This document shows positions 9,033 to 19,468 of a stretch of DNA of 64,000 nt, piece after piece. Each line of letters begins with the position of its first letter. Position 1 is the stretch's first letter. A model generated the notes under the pieces. That model was not told where the DNA came from. It saw nothing but the letters and a program-made list of their open reading frames with translations, and searched no databases. Source of the stretch: Pseudomonas delhiensis (lineage in GTDB: Bacteria; Pseudomonadota; Gammaproteobacteria; Pseudomonadales; Pseudomonadaceae). The DNA lies in the NCBI RefSeq assembly GCF_900187975.1, contig NZ_FZPC01000002.1, positions 186,001 to 250,000 of the forward strand, given 5' to 3'. The position numbers were made by a program, and so were the translations under genes.

Positions 9033-10100
9033 CTACCGCTCCACCCCATGCCGCCGCAGCGCCCACTCCACATGCTCGCGCACCAACTCCGACGGAAACT
9101 CCCGCCGCGCCTTCAGCGCCTCGACCACCGGGATGCTGGTCGGCGCGTTGCCCAGGCCCACCGCCAGGTTGCGCAGCCAGCGCTCGTAGCCGGCGCGGCG
9201 TAGCGGCGAGCCTTCGGTGCGGCTGAGGAATTCTTCCTCGCTCCACAGGAACAGCTCGGCCAGCCCGGCGTTGTCCAGGCCGTGGCGGGGCTGGAAGTCG
9301 CCCTGCTCGGTGGGCCGGGCGAAGCGGTTCCAGGGGCAGACGATCTGGCAGTCGTCGCAGCCGAACACCCGGTTGCCCATGGGCGCGCGCAGTTCCTCGG
9401 GGATCGGGCCCTTCAGCTCGATGGTCAGGTAGGAGATGCAGCGCCGCGCGTCCAGCACGTAGGGACCGACGAAGGCGTTGGTCGGGCAGATGTCCAGGCA
9501 GGCGCTGCAGCGCCCGCAGTGCTCGCTGCCGTGGGGCTCGTCCAGGGGCAGCGGCAGGTCGGTGAACAGCTCGCCGAGGAAGAAGTAGCTGCCGGCCTTG
9601 CGGTTGAGCAGCAGGGTGTTCTTGCCGATCCAGCCGAGCCCGGCCTGTTCGCCGATGGCCTTTTCCAGCACCGGCGCGCTGTCGACGAAGGCGCGGTAGC
9701 CGAACGGCCCGACTTCCGCCTGGATGCGCTCGGCCAGCTGCTGCAGGCGCTTGCGCACCAGCTTGTGGTAGTCGCGGCCCAGGGCGTAGCGCGACACGTA
9801 GGCCTTCTCCGGCTCGGCCAGGCGCTGCGCCATGCGCGTGTCGCCGGGCAGGTAGTCCATGCGCAGCGAGACCACCCGCAGGGTGCCGGGCACCAGCTCG
9901 TCCGGGCGCCAGCGCTTGCTGCCGTGGGCGCCCATGTAGTCCATCTCGCCCTGGTAGCCGGCGGCCAGCCAGCGCTGCAGGTGCTCGCCGTGGCTTTCCA
10001 GGTCCAGCCCGCCGATGCCCACCTGCTGGAAGCCCAGCTCGCGGCCCCAGGCCTTGATGCGCTCGGCGATGGTGCTGTAGTCGGAAGTGGAATCGTGCAT
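9033..10100 (-). CDS. queG: epoxyqueuosine reductase
   Basis: This 355-residue cobalamin-dependent iron-sulfur protein performs the last step of queuosine synthesis on tRNA, reducing epoxyqueuosine. The ferredoxin-type clusters are visible: CGRCSACLDICPTNAF and CDDCQIVCPWNRF, preceded by the DUF1730 region (about 60-140). The C-terminus carries HEAT-like sequence. It is transcribed divergently from nnrD with about 80 bases between starts. Confidence 0.95.
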   Translation of the reverse strand: MHDSTSDYSTIAERIKAWGRELGFQQVGIGGLDLESHGEHLQRWLAAGYQGEMDYMGAHGSKRWRPDELVPGTLRVVSLRMDYLPGDTRMAQRLAEPEKAYVSRYALGRDYHKLVRKRLQQLAERIQAEVGPFGYRAFVDSAPVLEKAIGEQAGLGWIGKNTLLLNRKAGSYFFLGELFTDLPLPLDEPHGSEHCGRCSACLDICPTNAFVGPYVLDARRCISYLTIELKGPIPEELRAPMGNRVFGCDDCQIVCPWNRFARPTEQGDFQPRHGLDNAGLAELFLWSEEEFLSRTEGSPLRRAGYERWLRNLAVGLGNAPTSIPVVEALKARREFPSELVREHVEWALRRHGVER

Positions 10101-10182
10101 GTGGGGGCGGGAAAGCGGGACCGGGGTAGGTATAATTCTGCCAGACCGCGCCGACCGGCGCCCGATTCCCCGCGGAAACCCG

Positions 10183-11685
10183 ATGAATTCGCACCCTCAC
10201 GACAGCCTGCCGACCGCGCTGTACAGCGCCCGGCAGGTGCGCGACCTCGACGCGCGCCTGATCGCCGCCGGCACCCCCGGCTTCGAACTCATGCAGCGCG
10301 CCGCCCACGCGGCCTGGCGCGCCCTGCGCCGGCGCTGGCCGGACGCCGGGCGCCTGACGGTGCTGGCCGGGCACGGCAACAACGCCGGCGACGGCTACCT
10401 GGTCGCCGCCCTGGCCCGGCGCGCCGGCTGGAACGTGCGCGTGCTGGCGGTGGGCGATACCGCGCGGCTGGCCGGCGACGCCGCCTCGGCCCATGCCGAG
10501 GCCCTGGCCGCCGGCGTGACCATCCTGCCCTGGCACGAACACGCCGAACTGCATGGCGTGCTGGTGGATGCGCTGCTCGGCACCGGCCTCGGCGGCACGG
10601 TGCGCGACCCGTACGCGGCGGCCATCGCCCGCATCAACGCCAGCGGCCTGCCGGTGCTGGCCATCGACATCCCCTCCGGCCTCGACGCCGACACCGGCCA
10701 GGTGCTGGGCTGCGCGGTGCGCGCCGACCTGACCGTGACCTTCATCGGCCTCAAGTTCGGCCTGTTCACCGCCGAAGGCCCGGACCAGTGCGGCGAGCTG
10801 GCCTTCGACAGCCTGGACGCCGACCCCGCGCAACTGCCCGGGGAGGCCCAGGCCACGCGCCTGGCGCCGACCAGCCTGGCGCACCTGGCGCCGCGGCCGA
10901 AGGCGGCGCACAAGGGGCTGTTCGGCCACCTGCTGCTGATCGGCGGCGACCACGGCATGGGCGGCGCCAGCCTGCTGGCCGGCGAGGCGGCCCTGCGCAG
11001 CGGCGCCGGGCTGGTCTCCGTCGCCACCCGCGCGGCCCACGTGCCGGCGGCGCTGGCGCGCTGCCCGGAACTGATGACCCGCGGCGTGTCCTCCTCCGCC
11101 GAGGTGCTGCGCGCCGCCGAGCGCGCCAGCGTGCTGGTGGTCGGCCCCGGCATCGGCCGCAACGCCTGGGGCCGCTGCCTGGCCAGCGCCGCGGCCAGCC
11201 TGGCGCTGCCCCAGGTATGGGACGCCGATGCGCTCAACCTGCTGGCGGAGGGCCAGGTGCAGCGCCCGTCGGGCAGCCTGGTGATCACCCCGCATCCCGC
11301 CGAGGCGGCGCGCCTGCTGGGCCGCTCCACCGCCGAGGTGCAGGCCGACCGGGCCGCCGCCGCGCGCGAGCTGGCCAGCCGCTACCAGGCGGTGGCCGTG
11401 CTCAAGGGCGTCGGCAGCCTGGTGGCCGCGCCGGACGGGCGTCTGGCGCTATGCTCCCATGGTCACCCGGCCATGGCCACCGCCGGGCTGGGCGACGTGC
11501 TGTCCGGCGTTGTCGGCGCGTTGCTGGCGCAGAAACTCGAGCCCTTCGACGCCGCCTGTCTGGCCGTCTGGCTGCATGCCCGCGCCGGCGAGGCGCTCGG
11601 CGCGCAGGGGCGGGGGCTCGCGGCCAGCGACCTGATTCCTGCCGTTCGTCAGTTGCTCGAGGAGTTCGCCCCATGCCTGAACTGA
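10183..11685 (+). CDS. nnrD: bifunctional NAD(P)H-hydrate epimerase / ADP-dependent dehydratase
   Basis: A 500-residue fusion that repairs damaged NAD(P)H hydrates. The N-terminal half (about 1-215) is the YjeF_N epimerase (GHGNNAGDGYLVAALAR). The C-terminal half (about 230-495) is a ribokinase-like dehydratase with the GLGD motif in ATAGLGDVLSG. I use the ATG at 10183 (MNSHPHDSLP); the open frame extends upstream but without similarity. The last 13 bases overlap tsaE, which is the first of a series of coupled overlaps (nnrD-tsaE-amiB-mutL). Confidence 0.94.
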   Translation: MNSHPHDSLPTALYSARQVRDLDARLIAAGTPGFELMQRAAHAAWRALRRRWPDAGRLTVLAGHGNNAGDGYLVAALARRAGWNVRVLAVGDTARLAGDAASAHAEALAAGVTILPWHEHAELHGVLVDALLGTGLGGTVRDPYAAAIARINASGLPVLAIDIPSGLDADTGQVLGCAVRADLTVTFIGLKFGLFTAEGPDQCGELAFDSLDADPAQLPGEAQATRLAPTSLAHLAPRPKAAHKGLFGHLLLIGGDHGMGGASLLAGEAALRSGAGLVSVATRAAHVPAALARCPELMTRGVSSSAEVLRAAERASVLVVGPGIGRNAWGRCLASAAASLALPQVWDADALNLLAEGQVQRPSGSLVITPHPAEAARLLGRSTAEVQADRAAAARELASRYQAVAVLKGVGSLVAAPDGRLALCSHGHPAMATAGLGDVLSGVVGALLAQKLEPFDAACLAVWLHARAGEALGAQGRGLAASDLIPAVRQLLEEFAPCLN

Positions 11686-12140
11686 AGCTGTTCGCCGACG
11701 GCGAGGAGGCCATGTACGCCCTGGGGGCGAGGATCGCCCAGGCCACCGGCGGGCGCGGGGTGATCTACCTGCACGGCGACCTCGGCGCCGGCAAGACCAC
11801 GCTCTCGCGCGGCATTCTGCGCGGCCTGGGCCACGCCGGGGCGGTGAAGAGCCCGACCTTCACCCTGGTCGAACCCTACGAGCTGGGCGAGGTGCGCGCC
11901 TTCCATTTCGATCTGTACCGCCTGGCCGACCCCGAGGAGCTGGAATATCTGGGCATCCGCGACTACTTCGAAGGCGACGCCCTGTGCCTGATCGAGTGGG
12001 CAGAAAGGGGCACGGGCATTTTGCCAAAGGCCGACCTGGACATTACCATTACTCCGCAAGCGGGCGGCCGCATGCTGCGCCTGGAACCGCACGGAGTGCG
12101 GGGCGAAGCCTGGTGCGCCGTCCTGGCTACGGGAGCATGA
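11673..12140 (+). CDS. tsaE: tRNA threonylcarbamoyladenosine biosynthesis ATPase TsaE
   Basis: The 155-residue P-loop ATPase supports the TsaBD complex in t6A37 modification of ANN-decoding tRNAs. The Walker A motif is GDLGAGKTTLS, near residue 35, and the family's SPTFTLVEPY segment is present. The ATG at 11673 lies inside the end of nnrD and the TGA overlaps the amiB start as ATGA, so translation is probably coupled. The size is standard for the family. Confidence 0.95.
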   Translation: MPELKLFADGEEAMYALGARIAQATGGRGVIYLHGDLGAGKTTLSRGILRGLGHAGAVKSPTFTLVEPYELGEVRAFHFDLYRLADPEELEYLGIRDYFEGDALCLIEWAERGTGILPKADLDITITPQAGGRMLRLEPHGVRGEAWCAVLATGA

Positions 12141-13585
12141 GAAAAAACATGGGTTGGGGGTTGCGCCTTCGGGCGCTGTTGGCCGGGTTGTTCATCCTGC
12201 TGGCGCTGGGCGCCGGCGAGGTTCTTGCCGCCGCGCAAATCACGCAGATCAAGAGCGTGCGCCTGTGGCGCGCGCCGGACAACACGCGCCTGGTGTTCGA
12301 CCTGTCCGGCCCGGTGCAGCACAGCCTGTTCACCCTCAGCGCGCCGAACCGCATCGTCATCGACCTCAACGGCGCGCAGCTGAGCACCGCGCTGAACCAG
12401 CTCAAGCTGAAGAACACCCCCATCACCGCTGTGCGCTCGGCCCAGCGTTCGCCCACCGACCTGCGCCTGGTGCTGGACCTGTCCGCCCAGGTGACGCCCA
12501 AGAGCTTCGTCCTGCCGCCCAACCAGCAGTACGGCAACCGCCTGGTGGTGGACCTGTACGACCAGGGTGCGGACATCACCCCCGACGTGCCCGCCACGCC
12601 CACGCCGAACCGGCCGGCCACCCCGGTGACGCCGACGCAGCCGGTGGCCAAGGCGCCGGTGCCGGCCGGCGGCAAGCGCGACATCATCATCGCCATCGAC
12701 GCCGGCCACGGCGGCGAGGACCCGGGCGCCTCCGGCCCCAGCGGCCTGCACGAGAAGAACATCACCCTGTCCATCGCCCGCGAGCTGCAACGGCAGATCA
12801 ACCAGATGAAGGGCTTCCGCGCCGAGCTGACGCGCACCGGCGACTATTTCATCCCGCTGCGCGGGCGCACCGCCATCGCGCGCAAGAAGGGCGCCGACCT
12901 GTTCGTCTCCATCCACGCCGACGCCGCGCCCAGCCGCAGCGCCTTCGGCGCCTCGGTGTTCGCCCTCTCCGACCGCGGCGCCACCTCCGAGACCGCGCGC
13001 TGGCTGGCCGACAGCGAGAACCGTTCCGACCTGATCGGCGGCGACGGCAGCGTCAGCCTGGACGACAAGGACCACATGCTCGCCGGCGTGCTGCTCGACC
13101 TGTCGATGACCGCCACCATGTCCTCCAGCCTGGACGTCGGCCACAAGGTGCTGACCAACGTCGGCCGCGTCACCTCGCTGCACAAGAGCCGCGTGGAACA
13201 GGCCGGCTTCATGGTGCTGAAGTCGCCGGACATCCCGTCGATCCTGGTGGAGACCGGCTTCATCTCCAACCCCGGCGAGTCGCGCAAGCTCAACACCGCC
13301 TCGCACCAGCAGGCCCTGGCGCGCTCGATCGCCGCGGGCGTGCGCCAGTACTTCGTGCAGACGCCGCCGCCGGGCACCTACATCGCCTCGCTGCGCGACG
13401 GCGGGCAGCTTTCCAGCGGGCCGCGGCAGCACGTGGTGCGCGCCGGCGAGAGCCTGTCGATGATCGCCGCGCGCTATGACGTGAGCATGGCCACCCTGCG
13501 CAGCACCAACAACCTGAAGACCGATAGCGTGCGCATCGGCCAGGTGCTGAACATCCCCGCGACTTCCCTGGCGGCGCAGCAATGA
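12137..13585 (+). CDS. amiB: N-acetylmuramoyl-L-alanine amidase AmiB
   Basis: A 482-residue periplasmic zinc amidase that cleaves peptide stems from glycan strands during cell separation. Order: signal peptide (to about residue 32, [19 protein letters not shown]), AMIN domain (about 35-135), a Pro/Thr-rich linker, Amidase_3 domain (about 180-405) with zinc ligand motif [17 protein letters not shown] and the glutamate in [10 protein letters not shown], and a C-terminal LysM (about 430-480). The start overlaps the tsaE stop (ATGA) and the stop overlaps the mutL start (ATGA). Confidence 0.95.
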   Translation: MRKNMGWGLRLRALLAGLFILLALGAGEVLAAAQITQIKSVRLWRAPDNTRLVFDLSGPVQHSLFTLSAPNRIVIDLNGAQLSTALNQLKLKNTPITAVRSAQRSPTDLRLVLDLSAQVTPKSFVLPPNQQYGNRLVVDLYDQGADITPDVPATPTPNRPATPVTPTQPVAKAPVPAGGKRDIIIAIDAGHGGEDPGASGPSGLHEKNITLSIARELQRQINQMKGFRAELTRTGDYFIPLRGRTAIARKKGADLFVSIHADAAPSRSAFGASVFALSDRGATSETARWLADSENRSDLIGGDGSVSLDDKDHMLAGVLLDLSMTATMSSSLDVGHKVLTNVGRVTSLHKSRVEQAGFMVLKSPDIPSILVETGFISNPGESRKLNTASHQQALARSIAAGVRQYFVQTPPPGTYIASLRDGGQLSSGPRQHVVRAGESLSMIAARYDVSMATLRSTNNLKTDSVRIGQVLNIPATSLAAQQ

Positions 13586-15483
13586 ACGAAGCACGTCGCA
13601 TCCAGCTGCTAAGCCCGCGGCTGGCCAACCAGATCGCCGCCGGCGAGGTGGTCGAGCGCCCGGCCTCGGTGATCAAGGAACTGCTGGAGAACTGCCTGGA
13701 CGCCGGCGCCAGGCGCATCGACGTCGAGGTGGAACAGGGCGGCATCAAGCTGCTGCGGGTGCGCGACGACGGCGGCGGCATCCCCGCCGACGACCTGCCG
13801 CTGGCCCTGGCGCGCCACGCCACCAGCAAGATCCGCGAGCTGGAAGACCTCGAGGCGGTGATGAGCCTGGGCTTCCGCGGCGAGGCCCTGGCCTCCATCA
13901 GTTCGGTCTCGCGGCTGACCATGACCTCGCGCACCGCCGACGCCGAGCAGGCCTGGCAGGTGGAGACCGAGGGCCGCGACATGCAGCCGCGGGTGCAGCC
14001 GGCGGCGCATCCGGTGGGCACCAGCGTCGAGGTCCGCGACCTGTTCTTCAACACCCCGGCGCGGCGCAAGTTCCTGCGTGCCGAGAAGACCGAGTTCGAC
14101 CACCTGCAGGAAGTCATCAAGCGCCTGGCCCTGGCCCGCTTCGACGTGGCCTTCCACCTGCGCCACAACGGCAAGACCATCTTCAGCCTGCATGAGGCCG
14201 GCGACGAAGTGGCCCGCGCGCGCCGAGTCGGCGCCGTGTGCGGCCCGGCCTTCCTCGAGCAGGCGCTGCCCATCGAGATCGAGCGCAACGGCCTGCACCT
14301 GTGGGGCTGGGTCGGCCTGCCGACCTTCTCCCGCAGCCAGCCGGACCTGCAGTACTTCTACGTCAACGGCCGCATGGTGCGCGACAAGCTGGTCGCCCAC
14401 GCGGTGCGCCAGGCCTACCGCGACGTGCTCTACAACGGCCGCCACCCGACCTTCGTGCTGTTCCTGGAGGTCGACCCGGCGACGGTGGACGTCAACGTGC
14501 ACCCGACCAAGCACGAGGTGCGCTTCCGCGACAGCCGCATGGTCCACGACTTCCTCTACGGCACCCTGCACCGGGCGCTCGCCGAGGTGCGTCCGGACGA
14601 CCAGCTGGCGCCGCCGGGGGCCACCACCCTGACCGTGCCGCGCCCCACCGGGCAGGCCGCCGGGGAGTTCGGCCCGCAGGGCGAGATGAGCCTGTCCGAG
14701 AAGGTCCTGGAGGCGCCGGCCGCGGCGCGTACCTGGAGCGGCTCCGGAGGCTCCTCCGGCGGCGCTGGCGGCTATTCCTACCAGCCGCCGCGCCAGGACC
14801 TGCCGCCCGCCGCCGAGGTCCAGGGCGCGTACCGCAGCTATTTCGCGCCGCTGCCGGAGCAGTCCGCGCCGCAGCCGCTGCCCGAGAGCGCCCAGGACGT
14901 CCCGCCGCTGGGCTATGCCCTGGCCCAGCTCAAGGGCATCTACATCCTCGCCGAGAACGCCCACGGCCTGGTGCTGGTGGACATGCATGCGGCACATGAG
15001 CGCATCACCTACGAGCGCCTGAAGATCGCCATGGACAGCGAGGGCCTGCGCGGCCAGCCGCTGCTGGTGCCGGAGTCGATCGCCGTCAGCGAGCGCGAGG
15101 CCGACTGCGCCGAAGAGCACTCGGCCTGGTTCAGCCGGCTGGGCTTCGAGCTGCAGCGCCTCGGCCCGGAAACCCTGGCGATCCGCCAGGTCCCGGCGTT
15201 GCTCAAGCAGGCCGAGGCGACCCAGCTGGTGCGCGACGTGCTCGCCGACCTGCTGGAGTACGGCACCAGCGACCGCATCCAGGCGCACCTCAACGAGCTG
15301 CTCGGGACCATGGCCTGCCACGGCGCGGTGCGCGCCAACCGGCGCCTGACGCTGCCGGAGATGAACGCCCTGCTGCGCGACATGGAAATCACCGAGCGCA
15401 GCGGCCAGTGCAACCACGGCCGGCCCACCTGGACGCAGCTGGGCCTGGACGAGCTGGACAAACTCTTCCTGCGCGGGCGTTGA
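13582..15483 (+). CDS. mutL: DNA mismatch repair protein MutL
   Basis: A 633-residue GHKL ATPase that couples MutS mismatch recognition to strand removal. The N-terminal ATPase (about 1-335) contains [21 protein letters not shown] and the DDGGGI and GFRGEAL motifs. A Gly/Ser/Pro-rich linker (about 350-440) leads to the C-terminal dimerisation domain, which carries [12 protein letters not shown], fitting the D-x-HA-x2-E-x4-E endonuclease motif. This agrees with P. aeruginosa MutL being a nicking enzyme, unlike E. coli MutL. It overlaps amiB by 4 bases. Confidence 0.96.
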   Translation: MNEARRIQLLSPRLANQIAAGEVVERPASVIKELLENCLDAGARRIDVEVEQGGIKLLRVRDDGGGIPADDLPLALARHATSKIRELEDLEAVMSLGFRGEALASISSVSRLTMTSRTADAEQAWQVETEGRDMQPRVQPAAHPVGTSVEVRDLFFNTPARRKFLRAEKTEFDHLQEVIKRLALARFDVAFHLRHNGKTIFSLHEAGDEVARARRVGAVCGPAFLEQALPIEIERNGLHLWGWVGLPTFSRSQPDLQYFYVNGRMVRDKLVAHAVRQAYRDVLYNGRHPTFVLFLEVDPATVDVNVHPTKHEVRFRDSRMVHDFLYGTLHRALAEVRPDDQLAPPGATTLTVPRPTGQAAGEFGPQGEMSLSEKVLEAPAAARTWSGSGGSSGGAGGYSYQPPRQDLPPAAEVQGAYRSYFAPLPEQSAPQPLPESAQDVPPLGYALAQLKGIYILAENAHGLVLVDMHAAHERITYERLKIAMDSEGLRGQPLLVPESIAVSEREADCAEEHSAWFSRLGFELQRLGPETLAIRQVPALLKQAEATQLVRDVLADLLEYGTSDRIQAHLNELLGTMACHGAVRANRRLTLPEMNALLRDMEITERSGQCNHGRPTWTQLGLDELDKLFLRGR

Positions 15484-15575
15484 AATAAAGCCAGCGTTAA
15501 GCCAAGTGCAGTAAACTGCGCGCCAATCGATTCAGCGCGCGCTTGGCGCGCGCCCGTTGCGCCGAAGAGTTGCCG

Positions 15576-16541
15576 ATGTCCTCCCTGCCTCCCGCCATCT
15601 TCCTCATGGGCCCGACCGCCGCCGGCAAGACCGACCTGGCGCTGGAACTGGCGCGGCTGCTGCCTTGCGAGCTGGTCAGCGTGGATTCGGCGCTGGTCTA
15701 CCGGGGCATGGACATCGGCACCGCCAAGCCGTCCAGGGAGATACTCGAACAGTTCCCGCACCGCCTGATCGACATCCGCGACCCGGCCGAAAGCTATTCG
15801 GCGGCGGAATTCCGCGCCGACGCGCTGGCGGCCATGGCCGAGATCACCGCGGCGGGGCGCATTCCCCTGCTGGTCGGCGGCACCATGCTGTATTTCAAGA
15901 CGTTGCTGGAAGGCCTGGCGGACATGCCCGGCGCCGACCCGGCGGTGCGCGCCGAACTCGAGGCCTGGGCCGCGGCCGAAGGCTGGGCGGCCCTGCACGC
16001 GGAGCTGCGGCGGGTCGACCCGGAATCGGCGGCGCGCATCCACCCCAACGACCCGCAACGCCTGGTCAGGGCGCTGGAAGTGCAACGCGTCAGCGGCTTG
16101 TCGATGAGCGACCACCGCCGTCGCCAGGCGGCTGAAAATGCCGGTGCCAGCGCGCCAGGCGGGGTGCAATTGCCGTATACTGTGGCGCAACTGGCGATTG
16201 CACCTCAGCAGCGCCAGGTACTGCACGCGCGAATCGCGCAACGTTTTCGTCAGATGCTGGAACAGGGCTTCATCGCCGAGGTCGAAGCACTTCGCGCGAG
16301 AGACGACTTGCACGCCGCTCTGCCATCCATTCGTGCCGTGGGCTACCGACAGGTATGGGAATACCTCGAGGGCAAACTGTCCTACGCTGAGATGGAGGAG
16401 CGCGGCGTGATTGCCACCCGGCAACTAGCCAAGCGCCAGTTCACCTGGCTGCGCAGCTGGGGCCATCTACACTGGTTGGACAGTCTGGCAGGCGACAATC
16501 TGCCGCGTGCCTTGAAATATCTTGAGGCGGTCTCCATATAG
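15576..16541 (+). CDS. miaA: tRNA dimethylallyltransferase
   Basis: A 321-residue enzyme that adds a dimethylallyl group to A37 of tRNAs reading UNN codons. The P-loop [12 protein letters not shown] and the [17 protein letters not shown] segment are clear. The ATG at 15576 ([13 protein letters not shown]) is preferred to one 33 bases upstream because homologous N-termini begin just before the P-loop. hfq follows after a 100-base AT-richer leader, as in the conserved miaA-hfq-hflX-hflKC order. Confidence 0.95.
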   Translation: MSSLPPAIFLMGPTAAGKTDLALELARLLPCELVSVDSALVYRGMDIGTAKPSREILEQFPHRLIDIRDPAESYSAAEFRADALAAMAEITAAGRIPLLVGGTMLYFKTLLEGLADMPGADPAVRAELEAWAAAEGWAALHAELRRVDPESAARIHPNDPQRLVRALEVQRVSGLSMSDHRRRQAAENAGASAPGGVQLPYTVAQLAIAPQQRQVLHARIAQRFRQMLEQGFIAEVEALRARDDLHAALPSIRAVGYRQVWEYLEGKLSYAEMEERGVIATRQLAKRQFTWLRSWGHLHWLDSLAGDNLPRALKYLEAVSI

Positions 16542-16641
16542 GTTCGAGACCATAATTCAGCCGTCTATCCTTGGGGTTACCGACGGCAACAAGCCATTCG
16601 ACTACTACTAAATCTATTGATTCCCTAAAGGAGTGCGGCAT

Positions 16642-16890
16642 ATGTCAAAAGGGCATTCGCTACAAGACCCTTACCTGAACACCCTGCGCAAAGAGCGCGT
16701 ACCGGTCTCCATTTATCTGGTGAACGGCATCAAACTGCAAGGTCAGATCGAATCCTTCGACCAGTTCGTGATTCTGCTGAAGAACACTGTCAGCCAGATG
16801 GTCTACAAGCACGCCATTTCCACCGTCGTGCCCAGCCGTCCGGTGCGTCTGCCCAGCGGCGATCAACCGGCCGAGCCGGGCAACGCTTGA
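16642..16890 (+). CDS. hfq: RNA chaperone Hfq
   Basis: An 82-residue Sm-like protein that forms hexamers and pairs small RNAs with mRNAs. The Sm1 and Sm2 motifs are present ([19 protein letters not shown], and [12 protein letters not shown]). The length equals P. aeruginosa Hfq and lacks the long acidic tail of the enterobacterial protein. A strong AAGGAG site lies 9 bases upstream of the ATG. The 100-base leader before it is noticeably richer in A and T than the surroundings and may hold a dedicated promoter. Confidence 0.97.
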
Positions 16891-16902
16891 CGGTAGCCCG
16901 CC

Positions 16903-18204
16903 TTGTTCTTTGAGCGCCCGGGTGGTGGGGAACGGGCCATTCTGGTGCATCTGGAAGGTCAGGACCCCGAGGCGCGCGAAGACCCGCAGGAATTCCAGGA
17001 GCTGGCCCGTTCGGCGGGTGCGGAGTCGGTGGCGTTCGTCAACGTTTCGCGCCATCAGCCGTCGGCCAAGTTCCTGATCGGCAGTGGCAAGGTCGATGAG
17101 CTGCGCGACCTGGTGCAAGTCCAGGAAGTCGAGCTGATCATCTTCAACCACACCTTGACGCCCAGCCAGGAACGCAACCTCGAACGCGTCCTCGAATGCC
17201 GGGTGCTCGACCGTACCGGTCTGATTCTCGACATCTTCGCCCAGCGCGCCCGCACCCACGAGGGTAAGCTGCAGGTGGAGCTGGCCCAGCTCGAGCACAT
17301 GAGCACGCGCCTGGTGCGCGGCTGGACCCACCTGGAAAGGCAGAAGGGCGGTATCGGCCTGCGCGGCCCGGGTGAAACCCAGCTGGAAACCGACCGCCGC
17401 CTGCTGCGCGCACGCATCCGCCAGATCAAGCAGCGCCTGGAGAAGGTCCGCAGCCAGCGCGAGCAGGCCCGCCGTGGCCGGCGCCGGGCGGAAATCCCCT
17501 CGGTTTCGCTGGTCGGCTACACCAACGCCGGCAAGTCCACCCTGTTCAACGCCCTGACCACGTCCGAGGTCTACGCGGCCAACCAGCTGTTCGCCACCCT
17601 CGACCCGACCCTGCGCCGGCTCGAGCTGGAGGACGTCGGCCCGGTCGTGCTGGCCGACACCGTGGGCTTCATCCGTCACCTGCCGCACAAGCTGGTCGAG
17701 GCCTTCCGCGCTACGCTGGAAGAGTCGAGCAACGCCGACCTGCTGCTGCACGTGATCGACGCCCACGAGCCGGAGCGCGACGCGCAGGTGGAGCAGGTGC
17801 ACGCGGTGCTGACCGAGATCGGCGCCAACGAGCTGCCGATGCTCGAGGTGTACAACAAGATCGACCTGCTGCCGGACATGGACGCGCGAATCCAGCGCGA
17901 CGAGACCGGCAAGCCGGTGCGGGTCTGGCTTTCCGCCCGTGACGGGCGCGGGCTGGAACTGCTGGAAAAGGCGGTGGCCGAGCTTCTGGGCGACGACCTG
18001 TTCGTCGGCACGCTCTGCCTGCCGCAGCGCCTGGGGCGCCTGCGCGCGCAGTTCTTCGAGCTGGGCGCGGTGCAGTCCGAGGACCATGACGAGCAGGGAC
18101 GCGCCGTTTTGCAGGTTCGCCTGCCGCGTGTCGAGTTGAACCGCCTGGTCAGCCGCGAGGGATGGCAGCCGGCGGAGTTCATTGCGCAACACACTTTGCA
18201 ATAA
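16903..18204 (+). CDS. hflX: ribosome-rescue GTPase HflX
   Basis: A 433-residue GTPase that binds the 50S subunit and splits stalled ribosomes after stress. It has an N-terminal HflX domain, a coiled segment (about 150-195, rich in Arg and Glu) and an Era-like G domain (GYTNAGKSTLFN, DTVGF, NKIDL). The start is TTG at 16903 (reads as MFFERPGGGERAIL), 12 bases after hfq; no ATG alternative precedes the conserved N-terminus. Confidence 0.94.
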   Translation: MFFERPGGGERAILVHLEGQDPEAREDPQEFQELARSAGAESVAFVNVSRHQPSAKFLIGSGKVDELRDLVQVQEVELIIFNHTLTPSQERNLERVLECRVLDRTGLILDIFAQRARTHEGKLQVELAQLEHMSTRLVRGWTHLERQKGGIGLRGPGETQLETDRRLLRARIRQIKQRLEKVRSQREQARRGRRRAEIPSVSLVGYTNAGKSTLFNALTTSEVYAANQLFATLDPTLRRLELEDVGPVVLADTVGFIRHLPHKLVEAFRATLEESSNADLLLHVIDAHEPERDAQVEQVHAVLTEIGANELPMLEVYNKIDLLPDMDARIQRDETGKPVRVWLSARDGRGLELLEKAVAELLGDDLFVGTLCLPQRLGRLRAQFFELGAVQSEDHDEQGRAVLQVRLPRVELNRLVSREGWQPAEFIAQHTLQ

Positions 18205-18298
18205 AGCCCGGGACGGTGCTTTTGGCACCGAGGCGGGCATTCGGTAGCATGGGTGGTCGCGCCGCAGGCGCGTTTCGCGTTACTAGATGGAGAGCGCT

Positions 18299-19468
18299 AT
18301 GGCTTGGAACGAGCCGGGTGACAACTCGAACAAGAATGATCAGGACCCCTGGGGTGGGCGCCGTGGTGGCGGCCGCCAGGGCCCTCCGGATCTCGATGAG
18401 GCCTTCCGCAAGCTGCAGGACAGCCTCAATCGCATCTTCGGCGGCAAGAAGCCGCGCGGCGGCAGCCCCGTCGGCGGCAAGGGCGGTGGCCTGGGCCTGT
18501 TCGGCATCGGCCTGGCCGTGCTCGCCGTGCTCTGGCTGTACAACGCCATCTACGTGGTGGACGAGCAGGAGCAGGCGGTCATCCTGCGCATGGGCAAGTA
18601 CTACGACACCGTGGGCCCGGGCCTGAACTTCTACTTCCCGCCGATCGACCGCCGGTTCCAGGAGAACGTCACCCGCGAGCGTGCCTACAGCAAGCAGGGG
18701 CAGATGCTCACCGAGGACGAGAACATCGTCGAGGTTCCGCTGACCGTGCAGTACAAGATCAGCAACCTGAAGGACTTCGTGCTCAACGTCGACCAGCCCG
18801 AGGTCAGCCTGCAGCACGCCACCGAGAGCGCCCTGCGCCACGTGGCCGGTTCCACCACCATGGACCAGATCCTCACCGAGGGCCGCGAACAGATGGCCAC
18901 CGATGTGCGCGATCGCCTGCAGCGCTTCCTGGACACCTACAAGACCGGCATCACCGTCACCCAGGTGAACATCCAGAGCGCCGCCGCCCCGCGCGAGGTG
19001 CAGGAAGCCTTCGACGACGTGATCCGCGCCCGCGAGGACGAACAGCGCGAGAAGAACCAGGCCGAGGCCTACGCCAACGGCGTGGTGCCCGAAGCCCGTG
19101 GCCAGGCCCAGCGCATCATCGAGGAAGCCAACGGCTACCGCGACGAGGTGGTGTCCCGCGCCGAGGGTGAGGCGGATCGCTTCAGCAAGCTGGTCGCCGA
19201 GTACCGCAAGGCGCCCGAGGTGACCCGCGAGCGCCTGTACCTGGACTCCATGCAGGACGTGCTGTCGCAGAGCAGCAAGGTGCTGGTCACCGGGCAGCAG
19301 GGGCAGAACAACCTGATCTACCTGCCGCTGGACAAGATGATCGACGGCCGTGGCTCGGCGACCCCGGGCAGCGGCACGTCAGGCACGACGAGCAGCACGC
19401 CGGACATCGGCTCGCGGGTCGCCAGCGACCTGCAGCAACGTGACCTGCGCACCAGGGAGAGCCGCTGA
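18299..19468 (+). CDS. hflK: FtsH protease modulator HflK
   Basis: A 389-residue inner-membrane SPFH/prohibitin protein which with HflC surrounds the FtsH protease. A Gly/Asp-rich cytoplasmic N-terminus is followed by one membrane helix (about 62-82, LFGIGLAVLAVLWLYNAIYVV) and a periplasmic SPFH domain and coiled coil. I use the ATG at 18299 (MAWNEPGDNSNKNDQDPWGG), with GGAGAG just upstream; another in-frame ATG lies 12 bases earlier. The last base overlaps hflC. Confidence 0.94.
   Translation: MAWNEPGDNSNKNDQDPWGGRRGGGRQGPPDLDEAFRKLQDSLNRIFGGKKPRGGSPVGGKGGGLGLFGIGLAVLAVLWLYNAIYVVDEQEQAVILRMGKYYDTVGPGLNFYFPPIDRRFQENVTRERAYSKQGQMLTEDENIVEVPLTVQYKISNLKDFVLNVDQPEVSLQHATESALRHVAGSTTMDQILTEGREQMATDVRDRLQRFLDTYKTGITVTQVNIQSAAAPREVQEAFDDVIRAREDEQREKNQAEAYANGVVPEARGQAQRIIEEANGYRDEVVSRAEGEADRFSKLVAEYRKAPEVTRERLYLDSMQDVLSQSSKVLVTGQQGQNNLIYLPLDKMIDGRGSATPGSGTSGTTSSTPDIGSRVASDLQQRDLRTRESR

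Noticed and set aside
8809-11295. 828-codon minus-strand frame overlapping queG and nnrD
   Set aside because: It covers queG in a different frame and nnrD antisense; the real proteins carry iron-sulfur and kinase motifs.
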